Positions 17,294 through 25,011 of a DNA stretch of 64,000 nt are shown one piece after another (position 1 is the first letter of the stretch; every line of letters starts with the position of its first letter). Source of the DNA: Desulfobacteraceae bacterium (GTDB lineage Bacteria > Desulfobacterota > DSM-4660 > Desulfatiglandales > Desulfatiglandaceae); the NCBI GenBank assembly GCA_016844935.1, contig JAERTK010000069.1:1-64000 (forward strand). The letters are read 5' to 3'. Both the position numbers and the translations under genes were made by a program. Below the pieces are notes generated by a model, which saw only the letters and a program-made list of their open reading frames with translations, did not search any database and was not told the DNA's origin.

Positions 17294-18214
17294 ATGCAGA
17301 CCTACCATACCTTAAAAAGCCCGGATGGCGATTTCAATTATATTGACTGGGGAGGCTCGGGACCCCTGGCGCACTTCTCCCATGCCACCGGGTTCTGCGC
17401 AGGTGCCTATTCCCCCATCGCCCGGAAACTGTGCCGCAGACTCAGGGTCGTCGGTATGGACGACAGGGGACACGGGAGGACAACTGCCGAGGCTGATCCT
17501 CGAAACCTGAAAAACTGGGACGTCTTTGCTGGAGATCAGGCGCAATTTTTCGACCATGTGGGCAAACCGGTCATTGCCATGGGTCATTCCCGTGGGGCTG
17601 TATCCAGCCTGCTCTTGGCTGTCAGACGACCCCACATGGTCCGCGCGATTATTCTCATTGATCCGACCATCCTCCCCTTCTCCTGGATGTGGTGGTGGTA
17701 TTTGGCAAAAAAGACGGGTTTTGCCAGACGCGTTCCCATTGCGGCCCGGGCGGCCCGGCGAAACCCCCTCTGGCCTGACGCGGAGACCATCCTGAATGTT
17801 TATGGGGCGAAGCAGCCCTTCAGATCATGGGAGAAGGGGTTTCTCGAGGGGTACATCGCGGATGGAACCGAGCCTTCAGACAACGGGGGGATCCGGCTGT
17901 GCTGCACCCCGGAATGGGAGTCGCGATGCTTTTCAGTCTGCCCTCACGATGTCTGGCGGTATGTCCCGCAAATCCGGCAACCCACGCTGCTTCTCTATGG
18001 TGCAGCGTCGGATACGTTTTTGGCCCCAGCAGTGAAACGCTTTAGAGCAGACGTGCCACACGCGGTTATCAGGCGCTTTGAAAGGACCAGCCATTTCGTG
18101 CCCATGGAACGGCCTGATGAAACCGTCGAGGCCATCTTCGCGTTCTTGCGGGAAAAAGGGTTACTCTCATGGGAGGCTGAAAGGAGGCGTGGTGATGGAG
18201 GGAACATGGTCTGA
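17294..18214 (+). CDS. Alpha/beta hydrolase
   Basis: A 306-residue alpha/beta-hydrolase-fold protein. The nucleophile elbow is GHSRG near residue 97 (Ser nucleophile), preceded by the oxyanion segment SHATGF and by MDDRGHGRT. The likely catalytic His lies in RTSHFVPMERPDE near the C-terminus. Family members are esterases, lipases and C-C bond hydrolases; the substrate cannot be told. I chose ATG 17294 because the sequence typical of the fold starts there; ATG 17252 is an alternative. The last 20 bases overlap a small membrane protein gene. Confidence 0.75.
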   Translation: MQTYHTLKSPDGDFNYIDWGGSGPLAHFSHATGFCAGAYSPIARKLCRRLRVVGMDDRGHGRTTAEADPRNLKNWDVFAGDQAQFFDHVGKPVIAMGHSRGAVSSLLLAVRRPHMVRAIILIDPTILPFSWMWWWYLAKKTGFARRVPIAARAARRNPLWPDAETILNVYGAKQPFRSWEKGFLEGYIADGTEPSDNGGIRLCCTPEWESRCFSVCPHDVWRYVPQIRQPTLLLYGAASDTFLAPAVKRFRADVPHAVIRRFERTSHFVPMERPDETVEAIFAFLREKGLLSWEAERRRGDGGNMV

Positions 18215-18467
18215 ACACTTGTCATCGGTTCTATTCCCCCGGGTCTTTGCAGCGGTGACGGTGGTTTTTCTGCTGGGGAAAAAAGCGACGAAGGGTTTCA
18301 TTACCCGGCTCTCCAAAAAGTGTGCTGAAATGATCCTCCAGGAACCGGTCGGGCTGTTGAGCAACCTGAAAATGAATCTACTGGAACAGGTGAACCCATA
18401 TGAGGGCATTTCAACCATTAAACAGAACCATCAATCCATAAGGAGGTTTCCCAATGGCCAAGGATGA
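18195..18467 (+). CDS. Small membrane protein, unknown
   Basis: A 90-residue protein with one likely membrane helix (about residues 14-30, ending GKKATKG). The start ATG at 18195 is preceded by AAGGAGG at the right distance, which supports it although it overlaps the hydrolase gene end. The last 14 bases overlap the next small gene, which has its own AAGGAGG. Tight packing with two ribosome-binding sites argues that both are real. No family recognised. Confidence 0.5.
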   Translation: MEGTWSEHLSSVLFPRVFAAVTVVFLLGKKATKGFITRLSKKCAEMILQEPVGLLSNLKMNLLEQVNPYEGISTIKQNHQSIRRFPNGQG

Positions 18468-18642
18468 TTGCAATGATTGTAGTTTCAGGGCAAAATATGA
18501 CAATAATCCCAAATCGATTTTAGGCCGGTTATGGAAATGGCACATTGGCTGGTGTCCCGGTTGGAAAAGGTATATGAAATCGCTTCCCGGAGATGAAAGG
18601 GTTGCTCTGGCTGAGCAATATGATCTAAAGAAATACAAATAA
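18454..18642 (+). CDS. Small Cys/Trp-containing protein, unknown
   Basis: A 62-residue, basic protein. It has an N-terminal CNDC motif, an N-P-K-S-I-L-G-R-L-W-K-W-H segment and a further Cys in GWCPGWKRYM. The three cysteines and adjacent His could bind a metal ion. AAGGAGG lies eight bases before the ATG. It sits between the hydrolase and a flavin oxidoreductase with short gaps, so it is probably co-transcribed. I recognise no named family. Confidence 0.55.
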   Translation: MAKDDCNDCSFRAKYDNNPKSILGRLWKWHIGWCPGWKRYMKSLPGDERVALAEQYDLKKYK

Positions 18643-18665
18643 TCCTTAAAAGATCAGGAGAAATC

Positions 18666-20165
18666 ATGGCCAGGCCGACGGTTATTGTCATCGGTGCCGG
18701 GCTGGGGGGGCTTTCCACCGGTATCTATGCCCAAAGAAATGGTTATGGGACCCGAATATTTGAACACGCCCGGCATCCCGGTGGGGTGGCGGCTGAGTGG
18801 AAACGGCGGGGCTACATTATCGATGGCGGCATACACTTCTACATGGGGTGGCGACCCGGGCGACCGGACCATGATATTTATCGGGAGCTGGGCATTGATC
18901 AGGAAGACCAGTATGTTGAAATCAGAAACTACGGCCGCTTTCTGGACCCTTCCGAAGATCGCACTTTGGATATTACCCAGGACCTGGATCAGCTGGCCGC
19001 AACCATGAAGCGTATCTCCCCTGAGGATGCCACCTTCATCAACAAAATCATCAGGGGCGCCAAGGCTTTCACGCATTCCAGTATGACCACGTCCATGGAA
19101 AAGCCTCCCGATATGAACAGATGGTGGGACACGCTCAAAATGATGATCCAAATGAAAGGGACCCTTCGATACTATTCAGGATGGTACCTGAAGTCCCTTG
19201 AAGAGGTGACCCGGGAGCTCCATGATCCCTGGCTGGCCCATGTTTTTAAGCATCTGTTTTTACCTGAAGTGCCGGTGGTTTTTGTGATGCTGATTTTGGG
19301 TGCCTTGGCAGGGGGCAATATGGCCGTTCGAAAAGACGGCTCCGGGGGATTTTCCCGGGCACTGGAAAAGTGCTACCTGAATTTGGGCGGCAGAGTTTCC
19401 TATGGATCAACGGTGGAAAAAATTCTGGTCGAAAATAATGGAACTGTGGGCATTCGGCTCGGAAATGGCGAAGAATACCGGGCTGACCACATTGTATCGG
19501 CCGCGGATGGATATTCCACGCTGTATGACCTGCTGGGCGGAAAATACCTGACGCCGGAACTCAAAAAACTCCACGAAGAATGGCCGCTCTGGAAACCGGT
19601 GGTTCTTATCAATTACGGCGTGGCCCGTGATTTCTCCCATGAACCTTCCATTGTGATGTTCAAGCCCGCTTCAAAAACCGAAGCCGGTTATCTTTCCAAT
19701 GATTGCTGGATCATCCGTATCTTCAACTACGGTTCCCAATGCGCACCTGCGGGACGAACCCTCGTGCAGGTCATGATCGAATCCCAATGGGAGCCATGGA
19801 AAGACCTCCGGGAGGACAAAGAAGCATACAAAGAAGAGAAAGAAAAGACTTCCAAAGAAGTATTGAAGAGCCTCAATAATGTGTGGCCCGGAATAAAGGA
19901 CCAGGTTGAAATGACGAATGTGGCCACGCCCCATACCTGGTGGCGCTATGCCCGAAATCGCCGGGGTTCTTTTGAAGGGTTTGCCGTTACCGATAAGATA
20001 TTCAGCACATCAGTTAAGCGAACCCTGCCAGGCCTGGACAATTTCTTCATGGCCGGCCAATGGGTAGTGCCGGGCGGCGGCGTCCTGCCGACCCTGCTTT
20101 CAGGGAAACACGCCGCCATGCTCATGTGCCGCCGGGACGGCAAGGTGTTTAATACACCCAGCTGA
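18666..20165 (+). CDS. FAD-dependent oxidoreductase, phytoene-desaturase (CrtI)-like
   Basis: A 499-residue flavoprotein. The N-terminal dinucleotide-binding motif is GAGLGGLSTGIYAQRNGY, followed by ARHPGG and a DGGIHFYMG segment typical of the CrtI/FAD amine-oxidase superfamily. The C-terminal FAD contact is visible as FMAGQWVVPGGGVLPTLLSGKHAA. Related enzymes include carotenoid and retinol desaturases/saturases and many uncharacterised proteins in Desulfobacterota. With a hydrolase and two small proteins it forms an operon; no carotenoid genes are nearby, so carotenoid desaturation is not implied. Confidence 0.85.
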   Translation: MARPTVIVIGAGLGGLSTGIYAQRNGYGTRIFEHARHPGGVAAEWKRRGYIIDGGIHFYMGWRPGRPDHDIYRELGIDQEDQYVEIRNYGRFLDPSEDRTLDITQDLDQLAATMKRISPEDATFINKIIRGAKAFTHSSMTTSMEKPPDMNRWWDTLKMMIQMKGTLRYYSGWYLKSLEEVTRELHDPWLAHVFKHLFLPEVPVVFVMLILGALAGGNMAVRKDGSGGFSRALEKCYLNLGGRVSYGSTVEKILVENNGTVGIRLGNGEEYRADHIVSAADGYSTLYDLLGGKYLTPELKKLHEEWPLWKPVVLINYGVARDFSHEPSIVMFKPASKTEAGYLSNDCWIIRIFNYGSQCAPAGRTLVQVMIESQWEPWKDLREDKEAYKEEKEKTSKEVLKSLNNVWPGIKDQVEMTNVATPHTWWRYARNRRGSFEGFAVTDKIFSTSVKRTLPGLDNFFMAGQWVVPGGGVLPTLLSGKHAAMLMCRRDGKVFNTPS

Positions 20166-20174
20166 TCCCGCCAG

Positions 20175-20250
20175 CTAACCGGTTCTTAATGAACTATTAA
20201 CAGAAAGAAAACCAATCCTTAATCAAGAATTAACGTCCCGTCTGTAAATT
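20175..20250 (+). promoter_or_regulatory. PhoB-type promoter P1
   Basis: Units starting at 20175 CTAAC, 20186 TTAAT, 20197 TTAAC, 20208 (AAAAC, weak), 20219 TTAAT and 20230 TTAAC are spaced exactly 11 bases apart. TAAATT (20245-20250) starts 15 bases after the last unit start and would be the -10 box. Downstream lies the small ORF at 20402. Confidence 0.7.
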
Positions 20251-20401
20251 ATCCTCCAAAGAGCGCGACATTCTTTGAGTTTTTCTATAAATACCAGTGT
20301 TTTCCGATTTCTTTCACCGAATCAGTGAGCTCATGTCCAATAGAACTTTCTGAATTCCAAAATGAAAACAGCTTGATTGAATACATAATGGAGAACGTCT
20401 C

Positions 20402-20593
20402 ATGGAAAAAGTGATATTGGTGTGCCGCGAACCGGGAGATCATGGTCATACGGTTGTCCTGATTGAAGAAATGTTTCCTGAATGTACAGTGGAGATCGTT
20501 ACGCAACCGGGCAACGATTTGCATCCTATAAGCGATCCATTTGAAAACATGGGGTCTTGTTTTCAGATAGCACCCTTTTTGGGGGACTATTAA
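20402..20593 (+). CDS. Small protein downstream of a PhoB-type promoter
   Basis: A 63-residue ORF with a protein-like start (EKVILVCREPGDHGHTVVLIEE, i.e. strand, turn, helix). GGAG lies about eight bases before the ATG, and PhoB-type promoter P1 lies 150 bases upstream in the same direction. Its C-terminal part contains a 36-bp sequence that recurs at 22609-22644, so the 3' end may be a rearranged fragment. No family recognised. It could also be a decayed gene. Confidence 0.45.
   Translation: MEKVILVCREPGDHGHTVVLIEEMFPECTVEIVTQPGNDLHPISDPFENMGSCFQIAPFLGDY
20533..20568 (+). repeat. 36-bp direct repeat, copy 1
   Basis: Matches 22609-22644 at 34 of 36 positions. Both copies read in frame as DPF(E/K)NMGS(C/S)FQI, so they may be remnants of the same former gene. 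The pair flanks the pstS2 operon. Confidence 0.75.
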
Positions 20594-20655
20594 ATGGCTT
20601 CCTATAGGAAGAAAGATTCATGATGTTTTTTAAAAGGGTTGATTTTTTAAAAAGT

Positions 20656-20687
20656 CTAACCTTGCGCTAACGATGTTCCGTTATACT
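20656..20687 (+). promoter_or_regulatory. PhoB-type promoter P2 without an obvious ORF
   Basis: CTAAC at 20656 and 20667 (11 bases apart) and TATACT at 20682-20687, again 15 bases after the last unit start. The predicted transcript would start near 20694 and run toward the 3' end of the convergent pstS-like gene. No convincing coding frame follows, so a small or antisense RNA is possible. Confidence 0.55.
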
Positions 20688-20953
20688 GGTCCACGGCCCA
20701 TTTAAATGGTCGGTGTTCTCATGGGTCAGGGGTGTTTAAATCAGGTTAACGGGAGGTCTGCAGCATGTTTAAGTAATTGAAATGGTTTTGTGGGTGGTGG
20801 CTAACCGTCCTTAAACGCTCCCTTTGCAGCATTTGTGAGCTCCTTTGATTAAATCTAAAAAAGAGATGCCAATTTGACAAAAGAAGTATAAGACAGGCTC
20901 CGTTAGGCAACAATGCGGGAAGAATTGGAAAATGGATAGTATTGGGTTTAAGA

Positions 20954-21790
20954 TTAGTTGAGAGGATTAAGGGGAATGAAACCGCATTCTTTTGCAATTT
21001 TCTGGCCTTTGCCGCTGAGGACAAAAACAATTAGTGATTTGATATCTTGGGGGAAGTTTTTCTTATCCACGTAGAGATACAATCGTCTCGATATGGGAAA
21101 TTTTCCCGGGTCCGCACCGCCTCGGTCGGGAGCAATGCCGTTTACCGAAAGGGGCTTTACTTCAGGGTTCAGCAAGGCATAGCTCACATAGCCGATGGCA
21201 GAGGGATTTTCCGCAACAAAGGCGAGAATCCCGCTGCTGGAATTCTGAAGAACAGAACCCGGTTGGATGTTTCCGGATTTCATGACCACATCTTTCCACA
21301 CTTTCTCGGTTCCAGACGATTCCCCCCGGGTGACCACCTGGATGGATTCAACAGGCCCGCCCAGCGTATCCCATGATTTTATATTTCCCTCATATATGGC
21401 ACGCAGTTGCGCGAGACTCAGGGTGTTGATGGGATTGGATGGATGGACAATGGGAACAATCAAATCACTGGCAAAGGGAAACCCTTTCAAAAGAACGTTT
21501 GTGGATTCAGCATTGGAACGCGTCTTGTCGGAGATGGCGGTAGAAGACATTGCAATGTTGCATTTTCCATCCACAAGTTCTCTTATCCCTTTTGAGGACC
21601 CGCCGCCATAAATCTGAATCGTGTCATTCCCTTCTCGTGAATCGCTTTCGGAAACCTTTAACATGAAGGGGAGAATGGTCGTTGAACCCGCAACACTGAT
21701 CTCGGATGGTGCCTGGGTGGTGCACCCGGAGGGCATCCAACACATAATAGAAATAAGAACCCCGAACAGGATCGCTTTCAAACGGAACAT
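20954..21790 (-). CDS. pstS2: PstS-like phosphate-binding lipoprotein
   Basis: A 278-residue periplasmic-binding protein of the PstS family, anchored by a lipoprotein signal (MPSGC, Cys near residue 22). Phosphate-binding features are visible: VAGSTTILPF near the mature N-terminus, GGGSSKGIRE, and TRGESSGTE, which supplies Arg, Ser and Gly contacts in PstS. ATG 21790 is preceded by GGAGG; ATGs further upstream (21847, 21802) sit before or inside the ribosome-binding site. It is probably co-transcribed with the small gene at 21907 from PhoB-type promoter P3. It differs from the Sec-secreted PstS at 27275 and may be a high-affinity or alternative-ligand version. Confidence 0.88.
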   Translation of the reverse strand: MFRLKAILFGVLISIMCWMPSGCTTQAPSEISVAGSTTILPFMLKVSESDSREGNDTIQIYGGGSSKGIRELVDGKCNIAMSSTAISDKTRSNAESTNVLLKGFPFASDLIVPIVHPSNPINTLSLAQLRAIYEGNIKSWDTLGGPVESIQVVTRGESSGTEKVWKDVVMKSGNIQPGSVLQNSSSGILAFVAENPSAIGYVSYALLNPEVKPLSVNGIAPDRGGADPGKFPISRRLYLYVDKKNFPQDIKSLIVFVLSGKGQKIAKECGFIPLNPLN

Positions 21791-21906
21791 ACTAATTCCC
21801 ATCCTCCAATTCCCTAAGCCAGATTCCAGTTCTTGATTTGATCTCATCCCTGAGCCGCCTCACCTGGTGCAGTTTTTGATCATGGCTTCCCTCAAAGTCC
21901 TCAGGA

Positions 21907-22176
21907 TTATCGAAAGGCCAGTTTGACCGGCCGGTAGACAAGCGCAGCCCTTAGAAATGAAATGAGTTCCTCAAGGGTCTGTTCATACCGGTTCGGCAGG
22001 TCAGTGTGGCCGCCACCGAACTTGTTTTTCTGGTATGCAGGTCGCCAGGCGGCTGTGGCCTCTTTGTCCGCAAAGGATATGATTTCCCTATGATCTTTTT
22101 CTTCAAGGGCCTCTAAAAAAGCATCAATGGTGCATTCATTCGATACCATGGGGCAGTCCGAATCTCCACAGGACAT
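21907..22176 (-). CDS. Small Cys-rich-start protein upstream of pstS2
   Basis: An 89-residue soluble protein beginning MSCGDSDCPMVSNEC (four Cys in the first 15 residues), followed by helices (DAFLEALEEKDHREIISFADKEA). AAAGGAAA precedes the ATG. PhoB-type promoter P3 lies 50-80 bases upstream in the same direction, and pstS2 follows 116 bases downstream, so it is predicted to be phosphate-regulated. I recognise no family; the N-terminal Cys cluster could bind a metal. Confidence 0.6.
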   Translation of the reverse strand: MSCGDSDCPMVSNECTIDAFLEALEEKDHREIISFADKEATAAWRPAYQKNKFGGGHTDLPNRYEQTLEELISFLRAALVYRPVKLAFR

Positions 22177-22223
22177 GGTTTTTTCCTTTCCAAAAAAAAA
22201 TATTTCTAAAACACACGGGTCAA

Positions 22224-22255
22224 AGGATAAACCACGAATGTTAGAATTGTGTTAG
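22224..22255 (-). promoter_or_regulatory. PhoB-type promoter P3
   Basis: On the minus strand, CTAAC units begin at 22255 and 22244 (11 bases apart) and the -10 box TATCCT spans 22229-22224, 15 bases after the last unit start. It reads toward the small gene at 22176 and pstS2. Confidence 0.65.
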
Positions 22256-22543
22256 GATGGGGATTATTTTTTTATTATCAAACAGGGGGCGATTCAAGAC
22301 ATTCGTCATTGGCGGGTTCCCATGTGAAAAGACGCCCCGAATTGATCAAAATGCCCAGGCTGTGGCCCACGTGCAGACCCCCTTATGATATTGCTAAGAG
22401 CCTGTTTAAAAACTATCCTTGCTGCGGTCGGCTGCGGTTTCCCATGGCTGTGTCAGCGACCAAAACGGGCATTCTCCGTGTCTCTTTTGGAACCTTGTTG
22501 CTTCATAAGCGAACATCTCTACCTGTCAAATCCTTGTCTCACA

Positions 22544-22597
22544 TTAACATAAATTTCGCATATTCCTAACTTCAATCTAATACAACACCCCTAGGTT
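22544..22597 (+). promoter_or_regulatory. PhoB-type promoter P4
   Basis: Units at 22544 TTAAC, 22555 (TTCGC, weak), 22566 CTAAC and 22577 CTAAT, with TAGGTT at 22592-22597 at the standard 15-base offset. The predicted transcript starts near 22604 and immediately enters the 36-bp repeat; no good start codon follows. Confidence 0.55.
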
Positions 22598-22608
22598 TCC
22601 CGAAGAAA

Positions 22609-22644
22609 CGATCCATTTAAAAACATGGGGTCTTCTTTTCAGAT
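22609..22644 (+). repeat. 36-bp direct repeat, copy 2
   Basis: Differs from copy 1 (20533-20568) at two positions. It continues in frame as SFQINVAELSRKLGEVVGAA and stop, whereas copy 1 diverges after FQI. It lies just downstream of promoter P4. Confidence 0.75.
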
Positions 22645-22727
22645 TAACGTAGCGGAGCTTTCGCGAAAACTGGGGGAAGTGGTCGGCGCCGCCTGATCCC
22701 TCTGTGAATAAGCGCATTATCCATAAT

Positions 22728-22770
22728 TTAACGAAACTGCAATATTTCTTTAACAATTGGTTGGTATGAT
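22728..22770 (+). promoter_or_regulatory. PhoB-type promoter P5
   Basis: TTAAC at 22728 and 22750 (two 11-base steps; the middle unit GCAAT is poor), with TATGAT at 22765-22770 at the 15-base offset. It reads toward the 78-residue gene at 22893. Confidence 0.55.
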
Positions 22771-22892
22771 AAACGGCAAAATGAAGGTCTGAAAATAACC
22801 GGCGCCATTTCAAAGAGGCGCCCATCAGCGCAAACAGTACTGTCCCAGTTTCATTTTACTGTCATGAATGGCTGGGGAAAAGGAGTAACAAC

Positions 22893-23129
22893 TTGGAAAA
22901 TACGCGATACATTAACCGTCTACACTGGGTATTTGATCTCCCTCATTCGGCTGAATTTTCCTTTGAGGAGCGTGCCGTCCCCCGTATCATGATGATCTAT
23001 GAAAGGGCGACGGACCAGATGGAATTTGAAATCCTGGACAAGGGTCTTCCTGGTGATATCCGGGAAAAGATTTCTTCGTGGTTGAGAAACAGCAATCACG
23101 TCTGGGATATGATTAACGGTCTTACCTAG
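22893..23129 (+). CDS. Small protein downstream of PhoB-type promoter P5
   Basis: A 78-residue soluble protein with a TTG start, supported by AGGAG seven bases upstream. It has an aromatic N-terminal half (LHWVFDLPHSAEFSFEERAVPRIMMIYE) and a C-terminal helical half. I recognise no family. Promoter P5 lies about 120 bases upstream. A short distance downstream lies promoter P6, so it is probably a monocistronic phosphate-starvation gene. Confidence 0.55.
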   Translation: MENTRYINRLHWVFDLPHSAEFSFEERAVPRIMMIYERATDQMEFEILDKGLPGDIREKISSWLRNSNHVWDMINGLT

Positions 23130-23209
23130 AGGTGTTTCAACGCCGTTCAAAATGGCCCCAATGAGGAGGCCAATCACTTTTTTAATTGCCCTTCACATAT
23201 TACGCACTC

Positions 23210-23252
23210 CTAACATCCCCCTCACCAAAACCTAACAGGAGCAGGTTAATCT
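23210..23252 (+). promoter_or_regulatory. PhoB-type promoter P6
   Basis: Units at 23210 CTAAC, 23221 CTCAC and 23232 CTAAC, with TAATCT at 23247-23252 at the 15-base offset. The expected start site (about 23258) coincides with the first base of a nested stem-loop. Confidence 0.65.
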
Positions 23253-23258
23253 CAAAGA

Positions 23259-23334
23259 ATGCTTCTTCATTACTCTCTTTGGGCGGCCAGGAGGGGTATT
23301 CCCCTTTTGAGCCGCCCAACCCTTCCTGAAGCAT
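23259..23334 (+). ncRNA. Candidate PhoB-controlled structured RNA
   Basis: Three nested perfect inverted repeats share one axis: ATGCTTC (23259-23265) with GAAGCAT (23328-23334); GGGCGGC (23281-23287) with GCCGCCC (23311-23317); and AGGGG (23292-23296) with CCCCT (23301-23305) around a 4-base loop. This would fold into one long interrupted hairpin starting exactly where promoter P6 should start transcription. No U-run follows the stem, so the 3' end is uncertain. It could instead be a leader of the porin mRNA. Confidence 0.4.
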
Positions 23335-23435
23335 CCCCCTGAATATCTTCAAAAAATCAGATTTTCAATTTCGCCAATCCATTAAGTAGTGAGGTTTTCT
23401 AATGTGTGTATAGTCATTATAAAACTTACAAAAAC

Positions 23436-23478
23436 CTAACATTCTTCTAATCCATCACTAATGCACCTGATTCATAGT
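23436..23478 (+). promoter_or_regulatory. PhoB-type promoter P7 of the porin gene
   Basis: Units CTAAC 23436, CTAAT 23447 and CTAAT 23458, exactly 11 apart, with CATAGT at 23473-23478 at the 15-base offset. It reads toward the porin start at 23599. Confidence 0.65.
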
Positions 23479-23598
23479 GCATCTGTTCACAGTTTACCGA
23501 TTTCCCACGAGAGGAGGTGAAGCGAACGGGATTAAAGGATTTAGGAGGAGGGAGTCATCATTTTTTTAAATATTCAGGTGAAAGGAAAAAGACTCAAA

Positions 23599-24918
23599 AT
23601 GAAAAAAATCACATTCTTTCTATGTTTGGTGGCAGCGCTGTTTATGAGCGTCAATGTGGTGCCATCTCATGCCGGTGAGGTCGATGTCTTGATCAATAAG
23701 CTGGTTGAAAAGGGTATCCTTACCCGGCAGGAAGCCGAATTGCTCTTAAAAGACATGCAAAAGGAAGGGCAACGGCAGGAGACGGCGGTCAAGGAGACGG
23801 CGGAAAAAGTGGCCAAGGAGACCGCTGAAAAGACCGTCAAAAAAGAGGCGGCCAGCGGCAAGTGGGCCAGCGTCCCCAAATGGGTGAACCGCATCCATTT
23901 TAAAGGGGATTTCAGATTGCGGTACCAGTATCAGAACAAGTATTTGAAATTTGACCAGGGGGATCAGGACCGCGGCCGGGGCCGCTACCGATGGCGCTTA
24001 GGGGCCATTGCCGATGTGACCAAGGACAAAAAATGGCGGGTGGGTTTCGGCCTTTCATCCGGTACCGGGGACCCCAGATCCACCAACCAGACCTTTACCA
24101 ACTCGTTCGAAAAATTCGGGGTAAGGATCGACTATGCTTACGCCCAGTACAAGCCGTTCGAATGGCTCACTGCCATTGGCGGACAGATGAAAAACCCCCT
24201 TTACCGGGTACAGGACCTCATGTGGGATACGGATATCACACCCCAGGGTGTGGCGGTTCCCGTCAAATACTGGTGGAGCGACGACGCCTATTTCTTTGTG
24301 ACACCGGCCCTCTTTGTGCTCAATGAGTTTAAGAGCCAGGATATGGATGATCCCTGGATGTTTGTGCTTCAGGGCGGCGCCGGCGCCAATATCGGCAGCA
24401 TGTGGGCCAAGGGTGGTATTTCCTGGTATCAAAACTCAAAAATCAAGGGAAACATACTTAAATGGAGTTCGGAATCCAATACCCGAAACGCCGACGGCGA
24501 GTATATCTACAACTACAATTCAATCGCCCTGGACGTCATATACGGCTTCAAATTCGACAGTTACATCAAACACCTGGCCTTTTTTGGCCAATATGTAAGG
24601 TCTACCGCGGACGACAAAAATAACGCCTGGCTGGCCGGTTTCCGGTTTGGTCGAAGCGTCAAGAAATTTGCGGACTGGGAACTCCGATACAGCTACAGGT
24701 ACCTCCAGAGAGACTCGATTCTGGATATTCTGCCCGACAGCGATGCGTATGGTGGTAAAACCAATGCGAAAGGCCATGAAGTCAGGCTTAATTTTGGATT
24801 GGCCAAAAAGGTGGTTTTCTCCATCGATTATTACAATATGCGGAAAATCGATTATGCCCCGGGTAAAGATGATGATCCTGAGGATGTGCTGCAGGTTGAC
24901 TTCAATTTCAAATTCTAA
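23599..24918 (+). CDS. Outer-membrane porin (Porin_5-like), probably phosphate-regulated
   Basis: A 439-residue protein with a Sec signal peptide ending near SHA (residue 25). Next comes an EAELLLKDMQ helix and a short coiled coil (about 55-85, KVAKETAEKTVKKEAA), then a beta-barrel from residue 97 (IHFKGDFRLRYQYQNKY) with many amphipathic strands and a C-terminal aromatic residue (NFKF), as expected for barrel insertion. The RVQDLMWDTDITPQGVAV segment is typical of putative porin family members. With P7 upstream and pst genes downstream, uptake of phosphate or phosphorylated compounds is a reasonable inference. The start is the ATG at 23599; the GTG at 23578 is less likely. Confidence 0.82.
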   Translation: MKKITFFLCLVAALFMSVNVVPSHAGEVDVLINKLVEKGILTRQEAELLLKDMQKEGQRQETAVKETAEKVAKETAEKTVKKEAASGKWASVPKWVNRIHFKGDFRLRYQYQNKYLKFDQGDQDRGRGRYRWRLGAIADVTKDKKWRVGFGLSSGTGDPRSTNQTFTNSFEKFGVRIDYAYAQYKPFEWLTAIGGQMKNPLYRVQDLMWDTDITPQGVAVPVKYWWSDDAYFFVTPALFVLNEFKSQDMDDPWMFVLQGGAGANIGSMWAKGGISWYQNSKIKGNILKWSSESNTRNADGEYIYNYNSIALDVIYGFKFDSYIKHLAFFGQYVRSTADDKNNAWLAGFRFGRSVKKFADWELRYSYRYLQRDSILDILPDSDAYGGKTNAKGHEVRLNFGLAKKVVFSIDYYNMRKIDYAPGKDDDPEDVLQVDFNFKF

Positions 24919-24935
24919 TTTCCTTTAGATGGCAT

Positions 24936-24966
24936 CCACCCTGAAAACAGTCAATTTTCTGGGTGG
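24936..24966 (+). terminator. Hairpin after the porin gene
   Basis: Arms of 12 bases (CCACCCTGAAAA / TTTTCTGGGTGG) with one mismatch and a 7-base loop, 17 bases after the porin stop. A T-run occurs only some 20 bases later, so termination is plausible but not certain. Confidence 0.5.
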
Positions 24967-25011
24967 TTGCCGCAAAAAATGTCCAATTTTTTTATCCCTG
25001 CTGTCATTTTC

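Larger units (their letters stand above)
22177..22892. other. 716-bp stretch with regulatory sites, no clear gene
   Basis: It holds PhoB-type promoters P3 (minus), P4 and P5 (plus) and the second 36-bp repeat copy. Frame analysis around 22609-22690 gives an in-frame fragment ending ELSRKLGEVVGAA with no proper start, probably a gene remnant. From 22260 to 22540 I see neither a coding pattern nor a known element. Confidence 0.6.
23130..23598. other. 469-bp intergenic region with two Pho promoters and a structured RNA candidate
   Basis: No coding sequence is seen. It contains promoter P6 with the nested stem-loop at 23259-23334, promoter P7 for the porin, and an inverted repeat ATGCAC/GTGCAT (23461-23466 and 23477-23482) that overlaps the P7 -10 box and could bind a second regulator. 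A purine-rich GGAGGAG at 23543-23549 is too far from the porin start to be its ribosome-binding site. Confidence 0.6.

Noticed and set aside
20694-20950. Short ORFs downstream of promoter P2 (for example 24 codons from an ATG near 20706)
   Set aside because: No ribosome-binding site and no protein-like pattern; kept only as a possible non-coding transcript.
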